Positions 42,800 through 51,728 of a stretch of 64,000 bases of DNA are shown here, in pieces. The notes beneath the pieces were generated by a model. The model was not told the origin of the DNA, searched no databases, and was given only the letters and a program-made list of their open reading frames with translations. Made by a program: the position numbers and the translations under genes. This DNA is from an archaeon (GTDB lineage Archaea > Aenigmatarchaeota > Aenigmatarchaeia > QMZP01 > JAFGSV01): positions 81,019 to 145,018 of the forward strand of contig JANQNF010000046.1 of assembly GCA_028279705.1 (NCBI GenBank), given 5' to 3'. Position 1 is the stretch's first letter. The number at the start of each line of letters is the position of its first letter.

Positions 42800-42907
42800 A
42801 TGGAAATTTCTACTTTGGTTGTTAAAAGTATGAAAGGACTGTAATTGTGTTTGTATATTTACTAGATTCGATAATCTAACATTTTCACTTAAAAGCGGAC
42901 ATAAAAA

Positions 42908-42931
42908 TTAGATTGTTAGATTATTAGACTG
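42908..42931 (+). repeat. Three tandem 8-bp iteron-like repeats
   Basis: TTAGATTG, TTAGATTA and TTAGACTG follow each other directly. An 11-bp inverted repeat joins them to the left (42871-42881 with 42914-42924). They lie about 130 bp before the winged-helix/ATPase operon, where a replication initiator or repressor would bind. Confidence 0.45.
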
Positions 42932-43057
42932 CTATATTTTTAAGAAGGTGTTGGAAAGATTAATCAGGAGAAGGGAATAGACCAATATTATCACTTTTTA
43001 CAAATGTTTCCCAAAACGTTTGGAAATGAAATTTATGAATAGCATAGGCTCGATAAA

Positions 43058-43339
43058 ATGGATAGAAGAAGGGCGGCATCAACAAGAGAAGGGGATTTGT
43101 TGACGCCTAGAAATATATTACAATTTGATACTTTTACTAACGACCCTGCTGAAACTAATGACGATCTAATATATTCGTGTATTCTCAATCATGGTCCCAT
43201 AAGCCCAATGGGAATTTCCATTATAACTGACATCAATAAAGGGCATGTTTGTCAGCGCTTAAAGAAAATGGAAAAGCTCGGCATTGTTAGGCTCTCCACG
43301 AGGAAAATGACAACATTCTGGGAGGTGACACGCAAATGA
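43058..43339 (+). CDS. Winged-helix DNA-binding protein
   Basis: 93 residues. Residues 33-90 form a winged helix: YSCILNHGPISPMGISII for helices 1-2, TDINKGHVCQRLKKMEKLG as the recognition helix and LSTRKMTTFWEVT as the wing. The gene overlaps the ATPase gene by ATGA, so the two proteins are made together and it may guide the ATPase to DNA or repress the operon through the nearby iterons. Confidence 0.75.
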   Translation: MDRRRAASTREGDLLTPRNILQFDTFTNDPAETNDDLIYSCILNHGPISPMGISIITDINKGHVCQRLKKMEKLGIVRLSTRKMTTFWEVTRK

Positions 43340-44646
43340 GTAGCATTATAGATCAAACTATAAGAAAAGTAGAACTTTGGGGTGGGGTAATAGATAACGT
43401 TATCTCGGAAGATGAAAAGAAAGAATTGTCTCCAGAGGAAATTTCCAATATACTTAGTCTAACAGTCAAAGGCGATGACACGAATAAAATAATCACGTTC
43501 ATATGCATGCTAAACGCGTACACAGATAACTCACAATTCAATATTTCATTCAGATCACCATCATCAACAGGTAAATCATATATACCGCTCGAAATATCAT
43601 CACTTTTCCCTAAAGAGGATTTAATGAAAATTGCATATTCAAGTCCGTCATCTTTCTACCATGATGGTGGTACTTGGGATGATGAAAACGAAATCGTGAG
43701 AGTTGATTTGGAAAGAAAGATAATGATATTCATTGACCAGCCACACGACGAACTTCTAAAAAGGTTAAGACCACTACTATCCCACGATGAACGAGAGTTA
43801 ATTTATAAAATCACAGATAAGCGTGAACGAAAGGGGCTTCGTACAAAAAATGTTTTAATAAGAGGATATCCATCAGTAATTTTCTGTACAGCGAAAATGA
43901 AGAATGATGAACAGGAATCAACTAGGAGCTTTATACTGAGTCCAGAAACGTCGTCCGAGAAAATAAAGGATTCGATATACTTAAAATCACTAAAACTTGG
44001 CAATCCGTCAAGTTTTAATAAAATGCTTGTAAGCGACAGCAAAAGGAGAGCGCTAAAAAATAGAATAAGAAATATAAAAACTGCCAAAATCAATGATGTG
44101 ATAATTGAAAACCCAGAGGAAATAGCCAAAAAGTTCATGAACAATTATCCCAGGCTTAAACCGCGCTATTCAAGAGATTTCGAAAGACTGTTTTCTCTAA
44201 TCAAGGGATTTGCACTAATAAATTTTTTGAATAGGAGAGTCGAAAACGAAAGGGATGTGGCAGCGAATGAGACGGATGTAAAAAATGCGTTCGAGATATG
44301 GAAATCAATATCAGAAAGCCAAGAGCTGGGAATACCTCCTTACATATACAGGATATATACAGATGTAATTCTACATCTATTCAGAGAAAATAACAAGAAG
44401 AATGATGACATCTTAGGGCTGAGTAGAAAGGATATAATGTCTGTCTATTTAGACGTATACGGCAGGCCAATAAACGAATGGCAGTTGAAAAACGAGATTA
44501 TACCAGTACTTGAATCTTCTGGCCTAATAGTACAAGAAAAGGATCCAGATGACGGAAGAAAGTTATTGGTATATGTCACGTACCCCACCCCTTCAGAATA
44601 CATAGATAATGAAAATGATGAAAACAGTGAGGAGGTGATACCATAA
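43336..44646 (+). CDS. Plasmid/virus-type replication ATPase (P-loop)
   Basis: 436 residues. A Walker A-like SPSSTGKSYIP (about residues 75-85) and Walker B IMIFIDQPH are followed by a sensor-like FCTAK strand, and a C-terminal winged-helix-like part (GLSRKDIMSVYLDVYGRPIN). This arrangement resembles helicase/initiator-type ATPases of archaeal plasmids and viruses, but I cannot name a family. Together with the winged-helix gene and iterons it looks like a relic or integrated replication module. Confidence 0.65.
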   Translation: MSSIIDQTIRKVELWGGVIDNVISEDEKKELSPEEISNILSLTVKGDDTNKIITFICMLNAYTDNSQFNISFRSPSSTGKSYIPLEISSLFPKEDLMKIAYSSPSSFYHDGGTWDDENEIVRVDLERKIMIFIDQPHDELLKRLRPLLSHDERELIYKITDKRERKGLRTKNVLIRGYPSVIFCTAKMKNDEQESTRSFILSPETSSEKIKDSIYLKSLKLGNPSSFNKMLVSDSKRRALKNRIRNIKTAKINDVIIENPEEIAKKFMNNYPRLKPRYSRDFERLFSLIKGFALINFLNRRVENERDVAANETDVKNAFEIWKSISESQELGIPPYIYRIYTDVILHLFRENNKKNDDILGLSRKDIMSVYLDVYGRPINEWQLKNEIIPVLESSGLIVQEKDPDDGRKLLVYVTYPTPSEYIDNENDENSEEVIP

Positions 44647-44804
44647 TAGAAAATATTATATACCAAGAGCTGTGGCAAAGATGTTTTACATGCGGCAAAG
44701 ACATATTCCTAAAAGACAATCATGCGCTACTTTACGGACAGAGATACTGTCAAATATGCCTTAAAAATTTTTACCAAGGCACATTCGTTAATAATCACGA
44801 TTAA
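44643..44804 (+). CDS. Small zinc-finger protein lacking a standard start codon
   Basis: An open frame of 53 codons with two C-x-x-C pairs, QRCFTCGKD and RYCQICLKN, a good four-cysteine zinc site. No ATG, GTG or TTG lies in frame between the upstream stop (44628-44630) and the first cysteine. The only candidate is ATA at 44643 or 44646, 7-10 bases after a strong GGAGG ribosome site (44631-44635). Either a non-standard start is used, or a base is wrong. It overlaps the end of the ATPase gene. Confidence 0.45.
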   Translation: MIENIIYQELWQRCFTCGKDIFLKDNHALLYGQRYCQICLKNFYQGTFVNNHD

Positions 44805-45029
44805 ACATATTTTTACAATTTCATTCGAGCACTAATTCACACTCACCCACGGATACAGTATAATAATTATATTTTCATTTACCCGAATGAAGTCCACATG
44901 TGGCATATCGCATGGAAAATATGCACGTAAACGGTACGCACAGGCTTTATTATTATATGCTTCCGGAAATGGCTATTATCGGACATATAATTCATTCGAT
45001 ACGTGATATTTGCCACAGGAATACATTAA

Positions 45030-46058
45030 CTATTCTTCATTATATTCATCTGCAGTGTACCAACTCATTGTTGTATAAGAGTCGAAGCAATCGACATCAG
45101 TGAACGTCACCGGAAATTCCTTTCCTGATATCTGTATTGAGTATCCGAAGAAATTGATATATTTTGCCGGATTGGAACACACAGGGTCTATCCTGAGCCA
45201 TTTTGAGTCTACGTTTACTGCTGTCCAACAATGTCCTCCAGTCGTGACGGTTCCGCATTCCACTCTTGCTTTATCGTGAGGAACACCAGCAGCATAGAGC
45301 ATTCCAACGAAAAGATGTGCATAGTCGTCGCAGTCTCCGCATATCACAGCTCTTTCTCCATACTGTGTTATTTCATCCGGAGAGAAGTAGTGAAGGACGT
45401 AGCAATCATCACCAATGCAGAAACCCTTGTCGGAGCAATAAGCGAAGTTATTACCTAGCCAGTTGTATACATCAGTTACTTTCGACCATAATTGCACGTC
45501 ATCCGTAACCAGTGATGTGTCAGTGAATGTATGTACTATTTCTGCTGTTTTTTCGTATCTGCTAAGCAATTCGTGTGCCTTTCCTCTGTCCAGACCCTGG
45601 ATTACCCGCTCTTCGAATTTCTTGGCCTTGTTGAGAAGCATTACGTTCTCGTCCAGCTCGGTGGTCGTCAGCTTCAGTTCTTCATCTATCCTGTCAAGTT
45701 CGTTAGCCTTCACTGTAACAAGAAATTGCATATATGTCACGTTAGCTCTCAGTATGGAATTGATTTCATTGAGTTTTTCGTAATCTTCTTTCAGCCACGA
45801 AAATTCCGCATTGACGTTCGAAAGCGTCTGGTTGAGGTTTCTTATGACCATCTTCTGCGATTCTATAGTGGATTTGAATTCTTTCAGCTCGCCTGTCTGA
45901 TACTCATTTATACTCTTTCCTGATGCGATATCGTAGCTTCCATATGTCTGACGCATCACATCGACCTCAATTGATTTGCTATAGAAAAGTATGGAAACAA
46001 TGCAGACGATTATCATAAGAACTAAAAGTAATATTCTGAGCGACTTTTCTTGCTCCAT
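45030..46058 (-). CDS. Membrane-anchored transglutaminase-like protein
   Basis: 342 residues. One N-terminal TM helix, a long coiled coil (about residues 55-165), then a papain-like transglutaminase core: Cys in ICGDCDDYAHLFVGML, His in GTVTTGGHCWTAV and Asp in KWLRIDPV, the full triad. Such archaeal proteins probably act outside the cell as peptidases or cross-linkers. Six or more further cysteines suggest disulfides (FAYCSDKGFCIGDDC). Confidence 0.8.
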   Translation of the reverse strand: MEQEKSLRILLLVLMIIVCIVSILFYSKSIEVDVMRQTYGSYDIASGKSINEYQTGELKEFKSTIESQKMVIRNLNQTLSNVNAEFSWLKEDYEKLNEINSILRANVTYMQFLVTVKANELDRIDEELKLTTTELDENVMLLNKAKKFEERVIQGLDRGKAHELLSRYEKTAEIVHTFTDTSLVTDDVQLWSKVTDVYNWLGNNFAYCSDKGFCIGDDCYVLHYFSPDEITQYGERAVICGDCDDYAHLFVGMLYAAGVPHDKARVECGTVTTGGHCWTAVNVDSKWLRIDPVCSNPAKYINFFGYSIQISGKEFPVTFTDVDCFDSYTTMSWYTADEYNEE

Positions 46059-46151
46059 GGAATTTCATTGACGTTATGACTTATAAAATGGTACATATAT
46101 GGTAACTATTTGGTCGTTTAAGACAAATTAAATGGTCTCTTTCTGTTATAT

Positions 46152-46412
46152 ATGGAATGGGAAGATTATAGCTTCATTATACGAGGTAAGACAAGACGTG
46201 AGATTTTCCTCAGTTTGCAGAAACCAAAAACACCATCTCAGATATCAAGAGAGCTTAAAATATCAACTACACACGTAAGTAGGGCTCTCAAGGAGTTTTC
46301 AGACAAAAACCTAGTGAAATGCCTAACTCCTAAAGAGAAATCAGGAAGAGTCTACAAATTGACCGGCAGCGGAGAGAAGATACTCGATACACTGAAAAAC
46401 TCAGGGAATTAG
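46152..46412 (+). CDS. Winged-helix transcription regulator
   Basis: 86 residues. A complete ArsR/MarR-like winged helix: GKTRREIFLSL for helix 1, TPSQISRELKISTTHVSRAL for the helix-turn-helix, and KEKSGRVYKLT for the wing. It is convergent with the left recombinase gene, overlapping its end by four bases, and may belong to the same mobile segment. The start lies after a TATATATGG-like region at the ATG, leaderless. Confidence 0.78.
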   Translation: MEWEDYSFIIRGKTRREIFLSLQKPKTPSQISRELKISTTHVSRALKEFSDKNLVKCLTPKEKSGRVYKLTGSGEKILDTLKNSGN

Positions 46413-46978
46413 GGACTTCCCATTATTCGGTCGTAACTACTTTGCACACTTTCCATACCAGGAGTGCCATACACATCTATTGTTGTTTTGATGCTGGAAT
46501 GCCCAAGAATATTTTGGACAATTTCCATTCTCATACCCTTCTCAAGTGCCATGCGAGCGAATGAGTGCCTGAAAAGGTGTGGGTTTAAATTGTTTTTTCT
46601 TGGATTTGGATGTCTTACACCTGCCACTTTTCCGGCCTTTATGCACACTTCATTTATCTGCTTGAGTGATATCGATTCTGCCTTGTTGCTCTGTATCAAT
46701 TTTCCCTCTTTTCTCTCACCCAGATAAAACCGGACATCCTGCAGCGTGTCCTGATCTACCGGAACGGTCCTGCTCTTGTTACCTTTGCCGTTTCTTATGT
46801 ATATCCTTCTCTTATAGAAGTCTATATCAGTGACTTCAATGTTCCTCAATTCAGCACGTCTCATTCCCGTCTGTGCCAGAATCTTGATTATTATTCTGTC
46901 TCTAAGTGACCCGGCCACAGATATTACCTTTCTTATATCATCTCTCGAAAGATGATATGCAGATTCATTCTCTGACAT
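46409..46978 (-). CDS. Minimal tyrosine recombinase (left)
   Basis: 189 residues, catalytic domain only, without the usual 100-residue core-binding domain. The catalytic set is complete: Arg in TGMRRAEL (about R40), Lys in RNGKGNKSR (about K65), HLFRH (H134, R137), LGHSS (H160) and the nucleophile Tyr in DVYGTP (Y170). The size matches the simple recombinases FimB/FimE that flip promoters. It is about 80% identical by eye to the recombinase at 51774. GAGGTG lies a few bases before the ATG. Its start is 76 bp from the left 58-bp repeat and it reads away from it. Confidence 0.9.
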   Translation of the reverse strand: MSENESAYHLSRDDIRKVISVAGSLRDRIIIKILAQTGMRRAELRNIEVTDIDFYKRRIYIRNGKGNKSRTVPVDQDTLQDVRFYLGERKEGKLIQSNKAESISLKQINEVCIKAGKVAGVRHPNPRKNNLNPHLFRHSFARMALEKGMRMEIVQNILGHSSIKTTIDVYGTPGMESVQSSYDRIMGSP

Positions 46979-47054
46979 ATTTTCACCTCACTTTTGACAA
47001 AAAGTCACATCAATGAAACACTATGCTCATTATGTAACGTTATTGGCAATAGTG

Positions 47055-47112
47055 TATCCATTATGTTACCAAAACGTGACCTTTTGCGCTGTTTAGTAGT
47101 TGAACGCGCTCC
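47055..47112 (+). repeat. Left copy of perfect 58-bp inverted repeat
   Basis: Reverse complement of 51639-51696 with no mismatch. The minus-strand reading contains GTCACGTTTTGGTAAC, an imperfect version of the palindromic site at 51729-51752 next to the right recombinase. Confidence 0.97.
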
Positions 47113-47184
47113 ACACAGAATATAAATCTATATCAAACGTATTAACGATAGATTTATAAGTAATATACCAGATAATAATAGATT

Positions 47185-47418
47185 ATGGTTAAAATAAAAG
47201 TTAGAAATGAAACTAAAAAGGATAGGTTCAAGCGACTTGCAGCAGAAAGAACACAGAAAGTCATAGAAAGAATACGCGTTCTGTCACACTGCTCGAATCC
47301 TTCTCTATACGAATATAGTCAAGACGATGTAAGGAAAATGTTCTGTGTCATAGATAAAGAGTTGAAGATTACAAAATCCAAATTCACCAAACCTCAAAAG
47401 GAGCAATTCAACTTTTAG
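47185..47418 (+). CDS. Small basic protein preceding the GHKL ATPase
   Basis: 77 residues, helical, with KKDRFKRLAAERTQKVIERI and YEYSQDDVRKMFCVIDKELK. No domain I can name with certainty, though the pattern recalls small proteins often found ahead of restriction-modification-type genes. It is eight bases ahead of the ATPase gene, which has its own GGTGAT ribosome site, so they form one operon. A TTTATAAG box lies about 25-32 nt before the ATG, inside the invertible segment. Confidence 0.65.
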   Translation: MVKIKVRNETKKDRFKRLAAERTQKVIERIRVLSHCSNPSLYEYSQDDVRKMFCVIDKELKITKSKFTKPQKEQFNF

Positions 47419-47426
47419 GTGATATT

Positions 47427-50114
47427 ATGAACGAAAAGGAAATACTTGAAAGGCTTTTGGATGTCAAAAAGCAGTCTGAGATAGAGGACATTCTCAATAA
47501 GCTCGATATTGCCGATTCGTCCGGGAGGCCAGATGGTAAGAAGTACATGTGGAGATTTTTGGGTGAAAGTATGAGCAATGCGGCCAACGTTCATACAACA
47601 TCAGTGACAATTGCACCAATAATAGAGAGAATAACAAACTCATTCGATGCACAGATACAGCTCAAAGAACTTTTGGATAACAAAGGAAAGCCGTTAGAAA
47701 AGGGGAAACAACCAAAATCTCCTAGAAAATCTGTTGAAAAGTGGTTCAATATACCTGAAGGCGACACAGCCATAGCTGGGAAACTCATGAAGCCTGCAGA
47801 AAGAACCAGACTCGCAGAAGATATTGTATCGGTAGAGCTCTATAATTCTGATATACCGAAATATCCTACAATCGTAGTAAAGGACTCTGGTATAGGTCAA
47901 CACCCGAGTAACTTCAAAGAGACGCTATTGAGTCTCGGAAGAAGTAATAAGTTTACTTCGCCTCATCTACATGGAACATTTGGTCACGGTGGATCATCAA
48001 CCTACAGGTTCAGTAAGTACACAATCATCTTATCACGTAGAGCAAGCGGTACTGGAGAAGATAATGACGACATAGGTTGGACAATTGTCAGAAAAGATGA
48101 ATCAATGAACGTATGGGACTATATGAACAAAAGAGTAGAAGAAATAGCACAACCGCCAGTCTATGAATATCTTTGTGGGTCGGACGGTGAGATTCCGAGA
48201 ATATCAGGAAAATACGGTAGAGATTTCACGAGAGGAACTTATGTAGCACATATAGAATATAATGCAAAGGAGTGGGAAAATTTGTCCAGGGGTCTGGGAT
48301 TCAGACTCTTTAGAAATTATCTTTTTGATCCAGTTTTGCCATTCAGACTTGTAGACATGAGAGAGGATACACAAGAATTTGCCAGAAACATGTTCGGTGA
48401 CCGATCGATACTGCATGAAGCAGACTATGTAAAATACAATAATGTCGCTGATATGAAGTGGCCAAATGGAGGAAATTTAAAAGTAAGATACTGGCTATTA
48501 CATGACGATAAAAATCCCGCAAATAGACCACTCAAGCTACACTTGGAAAGGGAAAATTCGAGAAACACCATAATAGTTACGCTAAATGGTCAACGACACG
48601 GGTCACTTGAAAGAAATATAATATCAAAGAAATCGAGACTGCCACGTGTTTCTGAGTCACTTTTGGTTCAAGTGGTACTCGATGATCTGCCGAGGGAAGT
48701 CAAAGGTAAGCTTTTTACTTCAGGAAGAGACAAGATGGTCGAAGAGGGAGACGAAATTGAATTACTTGAAAGAAAGCTCATTGATTGTTTTACTGAAGAT
48801 GACAAACTATCTGAATGGGAAGAAAGACTTGGAGACATTAGGATAGAAGAGGACGAGAGTATAAAGCAAGTAAAAACTATGCTAGATAGACTGATAACTA
48901 TTGGAAACGAAGCTGGGATAGGTGGATCAGAAGAGGTAGAAATGCCCGGTGGTACAGGAAAAAAGAAAGAATATATTCCACAGGATCCACCAACGTCCCT
49001 TAGAATGAAAGTTTCCAGTTACCCGATAGAGATAAGGAAAAATGATAAAAAGGTAATACATGTAGAAGTTAACGGTCCAGATGATGTTTTCAGAAGAAGA
49101 AAAAATAGAGGTAACATAGCCGCACTTCTCGATGAAGAACCAGGAATTGAGGTATCGGTACAAACTAGTAAGTTCAAGGACGGGATATTACCCATAACAA
49201 TATTCACTAAAAGAGACGCGGTAGAGTACGATGTTAAAAAAATTAAACTTGTGTTTGAGGCGGATAATCTCCCTAACAAACTGGAATGTGAAGGGAGCTA
49301 TATTGTAACACCAGAAGATACTTATGTCCCTGTAGATCCACCAACAGAATTCAAAATCATGCGTAGCTCGCCTGTAAGACTCAGGATAGGAAAGAATAAC
49401 ACAATTCCGATCTCATTTAATGGACCTAATGATATACTATACAGAACGAAAGAAAAGGCCCAATTCGAAGTTACTTTCGATTACAACTATGCGAAATACG
49501 TAACAAGGCTGGGTCCATATAACGGAAAAATACAAATAGCAATACAAGTCGACGAAAATGCTAAAAATGATGACAAATTTGACTTGTATTGCAAAATGTT
49601 TCTTTCAAATGGAACAGTACTTTCAGATAGAAGGGAATGTATTTTAGTCAAGGAAGATCCAAAAGAAGAGCAGAAAAAAGGCGATATGACTTCCGTTTCT
49701 AGACCTAATTATGATATCAAAAGGATAAGAAGAGATAATTGGGGGCCACTATCCTGGACAGAAGAAAATGTCGGAAAATTTGAAGTAAAGCGTGACGAAG
49801 AAGGAAAAGATAAGTTAATACTTTACATAAATGCGGACAATTACAACATAGACGATGAGAGAAATCGGCGTAAAAGACTTTCAATGGCAGAAAAAACAAT
49901 ACAGCTGCTGGAGAATAAATATGTTGCATATATTGCATTCCACCTTTATCAGCAATTCGAATCGCAAAAATATGAATATCTGGACGATGAAGAAACTCCT
50001 AAGCATGATGAGGATGGTAAGAAATTCACAGAAGATCAACAAGAAGACGAAAGAAGAAGACTATCAAAAACTTTGATACTGTCACTGAGGAGTATGAAGG
50101 ATTTGGAAGATTGA
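47427..50114 (+). CDS. GHKL ATPase of MutL/MORC type
   Basis: 895 residues. The Bergerat ATP fold is near the N-terminus: motif I IIERITNSFDA (Glu67, Asn71), motif II VVKDSGIG (Asp153), motif III GTFGHGGSSTY (about residues 183-193). A transducer-like region and at least two beta domains with the repeated phrase DPPTSLRM / DPPTEFKIM follow (about residues 510 and 635), then a helical C-terminus with a charged coiled coil. MORC/MutL-like ATPases are known partners in prokaryotic restriction-modification systems, where ATP binding closes a clamp on DNA. No nuclease motif is evident to me. It ends one base from the convergent methyltransferase. Confidence 0.8.
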   Translation: MNEKEILERLLDVKKQSEIEDILNKLDIADSSGRPDGKKYMWRFLGESMSNAANVHTTSVTIAPIIERITNSFDAQIQLKELLDNKGKPLEKGKQPKSPRKSVEKWFNIPEGDTAIAGKLMKPAERTRLAEDIVSVELYNSDIPKYPTIVVKDSGIGQHPSNFKETLLSLGRSNKFTSPHLHGTFGHGGSSTYRFSKYTIILSRRASGTGEDNDDIGWTIVRKDESMNVWDYMNKRVEEIAQPPVYEYLCGSDGEIPRISGKYGRDFTRGTYVAHIEYNAKEWENLSRGLGFRLFRNYLFDPVLPFRLVDMREDTQEFARNMFGDRSILHEADYVKYNNVADMKWPNGGNLKVRYWLLHDDKNPANRPLKLHLERENSRNTIIVTLNGQRHGSLERNIISKKSRLPRVSESLLVQVVLDDLPREVKGKLFTSGRDKMVEEGDEIELLERKLIDCFTEDDKLSEWEERLGDIRIEEDESIKQVKTMLDRLITIGNEAGIGGSEEVEMPGGTGKKKEYIPQDPPTSLRMKVSSYPIEIRKNDKKVIHVEVNGPDDVFRRRKNRGNIAALLDEEPGIEVSVQTSKFKDGILPITIFTKRDAVEYDVKKIKLVFEADNLPNKLECEGSYIVTPEDTYVPVDPPTEFKIMRSSPVRLRIGKNNTIPISFNGPNDILYRTKEKAQFEVTFDYNYAKYVTRLGPYNGKIQIAIQVDENAKNDDKFDLYCKMFLSNGTVLSDRRECILVKEDPKEEQKKGDMTSVSRPNYDIKRIRRDNWGPLSWTEENVGKFEVKRDEEGKDKLILYINADNYNIDDERNRRKRLSMAEKTIQLLENKYVAYIAFHLYQQFESQKYEYLDDEETPKHDEDGKKFTEDQQEDERRRLSKTLILSLRSMKDLED

Positions 50115-50115
50115 C

Positions 50116-51228
50116 CTACTTTTCAAGTACGAGTATTCGATCAGTTTCAGTTGCTCTCCCTTTCGTTTCTCCCCATATTCTCGATACTTTACTAGAGTCT
50201 CTAATACGGTCTTCCAGTATAGGTGACGATAAACCAAAACCGACTTTTTTTGCGCAATTTTCCCAAACGAATTCTGCAAGATTGTACACGACATCGCCCT
50301 TATCTCTGCTTTTTACGTCACCAATTATGTACACTGCCTTTGAATTATCTTTTAGAATCCTATAATTCTCCTTTAGTACATCTGTCATGAATTTTTCATA
50401 CTCTGAAAGTGACCCAGAGCAGAAGAGTCTCTTGTCTATATCCTTTCCGTCCTCGCCAAGAAGCCAAAGCCTTATCCAGTTGAAATCACCGTATCTTATT
50501 ACTCTCGTATATGGAGGTGACGTTATTGATAGGTCTATTTCATCGTTATCTATCATATCTAGATTTCTTGCGTCTGAGAGGTAAACTTTACCTTTTACTC
50601 TCACAACTTGATAACATCTATCAAGCTTTTTGTGGAGGAGCTCGAAAGCGTTTCTATTAGGTTTTTCAAGATTGTTTTTTTCTATGTAATTTTTTACATA
50701 ATTGGGTGACATAGAGAATGTGTTCGGCATAGAGATTGAAAGATACCCATTCGAATGACCGTGCATTATACCTAGTAATAGTGCAGTTATGAAAGCGTCT
50801 ACCGAATCTTCCCTCCATTTCAGTTCGTCTTTAAGAAACAAAATTTGACTCAATGTATAATCACTATAAAGCATTCTTATTTTCCAATCAACAGATTCTA
50901 AGTCACATGAATCAGCAGTGTCACCACTGTGCATATTCCATAACTCGTTTATTCTATTCACTATTTCTTGCCTTTCTGGTGTTTCAACTTTAGATTTAGT
51001 GAGTATATAAGCCAAAGGATTCTTATCTATACCAATACCATTTCTTCCCAAAAGGCAAGATTCGAGTGTAGTTGTTCCTCTTCCAGAAAACTGATCCAAA
51101 ACATTCTGTCCCTTCTCGGAATATTTTTTTATGTAGTAATTCGGAATGCATGGGGGGAACATGGCCATATAGCTACATATAGTATGTAGTCTATTTCCCA
51201 TGTTCTTATTTGTGTCACTCCATGCCAT
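50116..51228 (-). CDS. DNA methyltransferase (TSPPY type)
   Basis: 370 residues from the ATG at 51228, which lies just after the zinc-ribbon stop; a longer reading would overlap that gene in another frame. SAM-binding motif I is NVLDQFSGRGTT (about 42-53) followed by GIDKNPLAY; the catalytic motif is SITSPPY (about 234-240). The 180-residue gap between them can hold target recognition. TSPPY enzymes make N4-methylcytosine or N6-methyladenine. With the GHKL ATPase it suggests a methylation-guided defence or regulation system. No classical restriction nuclease is seen. Confidence 0.85.
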   Translation of the reverse strand: MAWSDTNKNMGNRLHTICSYMAMFPPCIPNYYIKKYSEKGQNVLDQFSGRGTTTLESCLLGRNGIGIDKNPLAYILTKSKVETPERQEIVNRINELWNMHSGDTADSCDLESVDWKIRMLYSDYTLSQILFLKDELKWREDSVDAFITALLLGIMHGHSNGYLSISMPNTFSMSPNYVKNYIEKNNLEKPNRNAFELLHKKLDRCYQVVRVKGKVYLSDARNLDMIDNDEIDLSITSPPYTRVIRYGDFNWIRLWLLGEDGKDIDKRLFCSGSLSEYEKFMTDVLKENYRILKDNSKAVYIIGDVKSRDKGDVVYNLAEFVWENCAKKVGFGLSSPILEDRIRDSSKVSRIWGETKGRATETDRILVLEK

Positions 51229-51232
51229 TTCA

Positions 51233-51385
51233 TTACGAGTCAGAATTACCACCGTTTTTTGGTCTATCCCAATAAGGATTCTTGCATTTTGGACACACAC
51301 GCGGATATTCCTTTGATCTGGGTACCCATTCGTGATCACATCTTTCACATTTGTAACCATCGAGCGTTATTTTTGCCATTGCCAT
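51233..51385 (-). CDS. Small zinc-ribbon protein
   Basis: 50 residues. It carries YKCERCDHEWVPR and RVCPKCKNPYWD, two C-x-x-C knuckles (Cys13, 16, 31, 34), the layout of a widespread zinc-ribbon family. A strong GGGAGGT ribosome site lies about nine bases upstream. It directly precedes the methyltransferase gene (four bases between stop and ATG), so the two are co-translated; it may assist target binding. Confidence 0.85.
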   Translation of the reverse strand: MAMAKITLDGYKCERCDHEWVPRSKEYPRVCPKCKNPYWDRPKNGGNSDS

Positions 51386-51638
51386 ATAATTACCTCCCAT
51401 AAGTTAAATATAGATATATTATCTTTAATAATATACATATAATATTATACAATTAATAATATACTATTAGTATTTATAAAGTTTTGCTTTTCTACGCTAA
51501 TTGTGAGCTCGGTATATATGGTAAGAGACCAAAATTGGCTAACTGAACGCATTTTTATTTGGAAATGTAACGCATGTTATCGTTTTTATCAAAATTATTC
51601 ATATCTTTATTCAGATATTCGGACATCAAAATTATTAA

Positions 51639-51696
51639 GGAGCGCGTTCAACTACTAAACAGCGCAAAAGGTCACGTTTTGGTAACATAATGGATA
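51639..51696 (-). repeat. Right copy of perfect 58-bp inverted repeat
   Basis: Reverse complement of 47055-47112; ends 77 bp before the right recombinase start. Confidence 0.97.
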
Positions 51697-51728
51697 TTTT
51701 GTGTCATTATTCGTTACAACTTTAAAGA

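Larger units (their letters stand above)
47055..51696. mobile_element. 4.6-kb inverted-repeat segment with GHKL ATPase and methyltransferase, probably invertible
   Basis: Two perfect 58-bp inverted repeats enclose four genes, and immediately outside each repeat is a divergently oriented minimal tyrosine recombinase. Site-specific recombination between inverted sites would flip 47113-51638 as a unit. The repeats are identical while the two recombinases differ at about a fifth of residues, which is expected if recombination keeps the sites identical. Orientation in a population cannot be seen in one sequence. Confidence 0.7.

Noticed and set aside
43009-43022. CCAAAACGTTTGG near the winged-helix gene as another recombinase site
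   Set aside because: It shares only CCAAAACGT with the inverted-repeat core and lacks the 9-bp arms, so it is probably chance.
44900-45103. 67-residue plus-strand frame
   Set aside because: Overlaps the end of the transglutaminase-like gene, has a composition unlike a protein and no ribosome site or TATA box.
46979-47184. Possible small gene between the left recombinase and the segment
   Set aside because: Only the 58-bp repeat, ribosome site and promoter signals are seen; no frame longer than a few codons with a start site.
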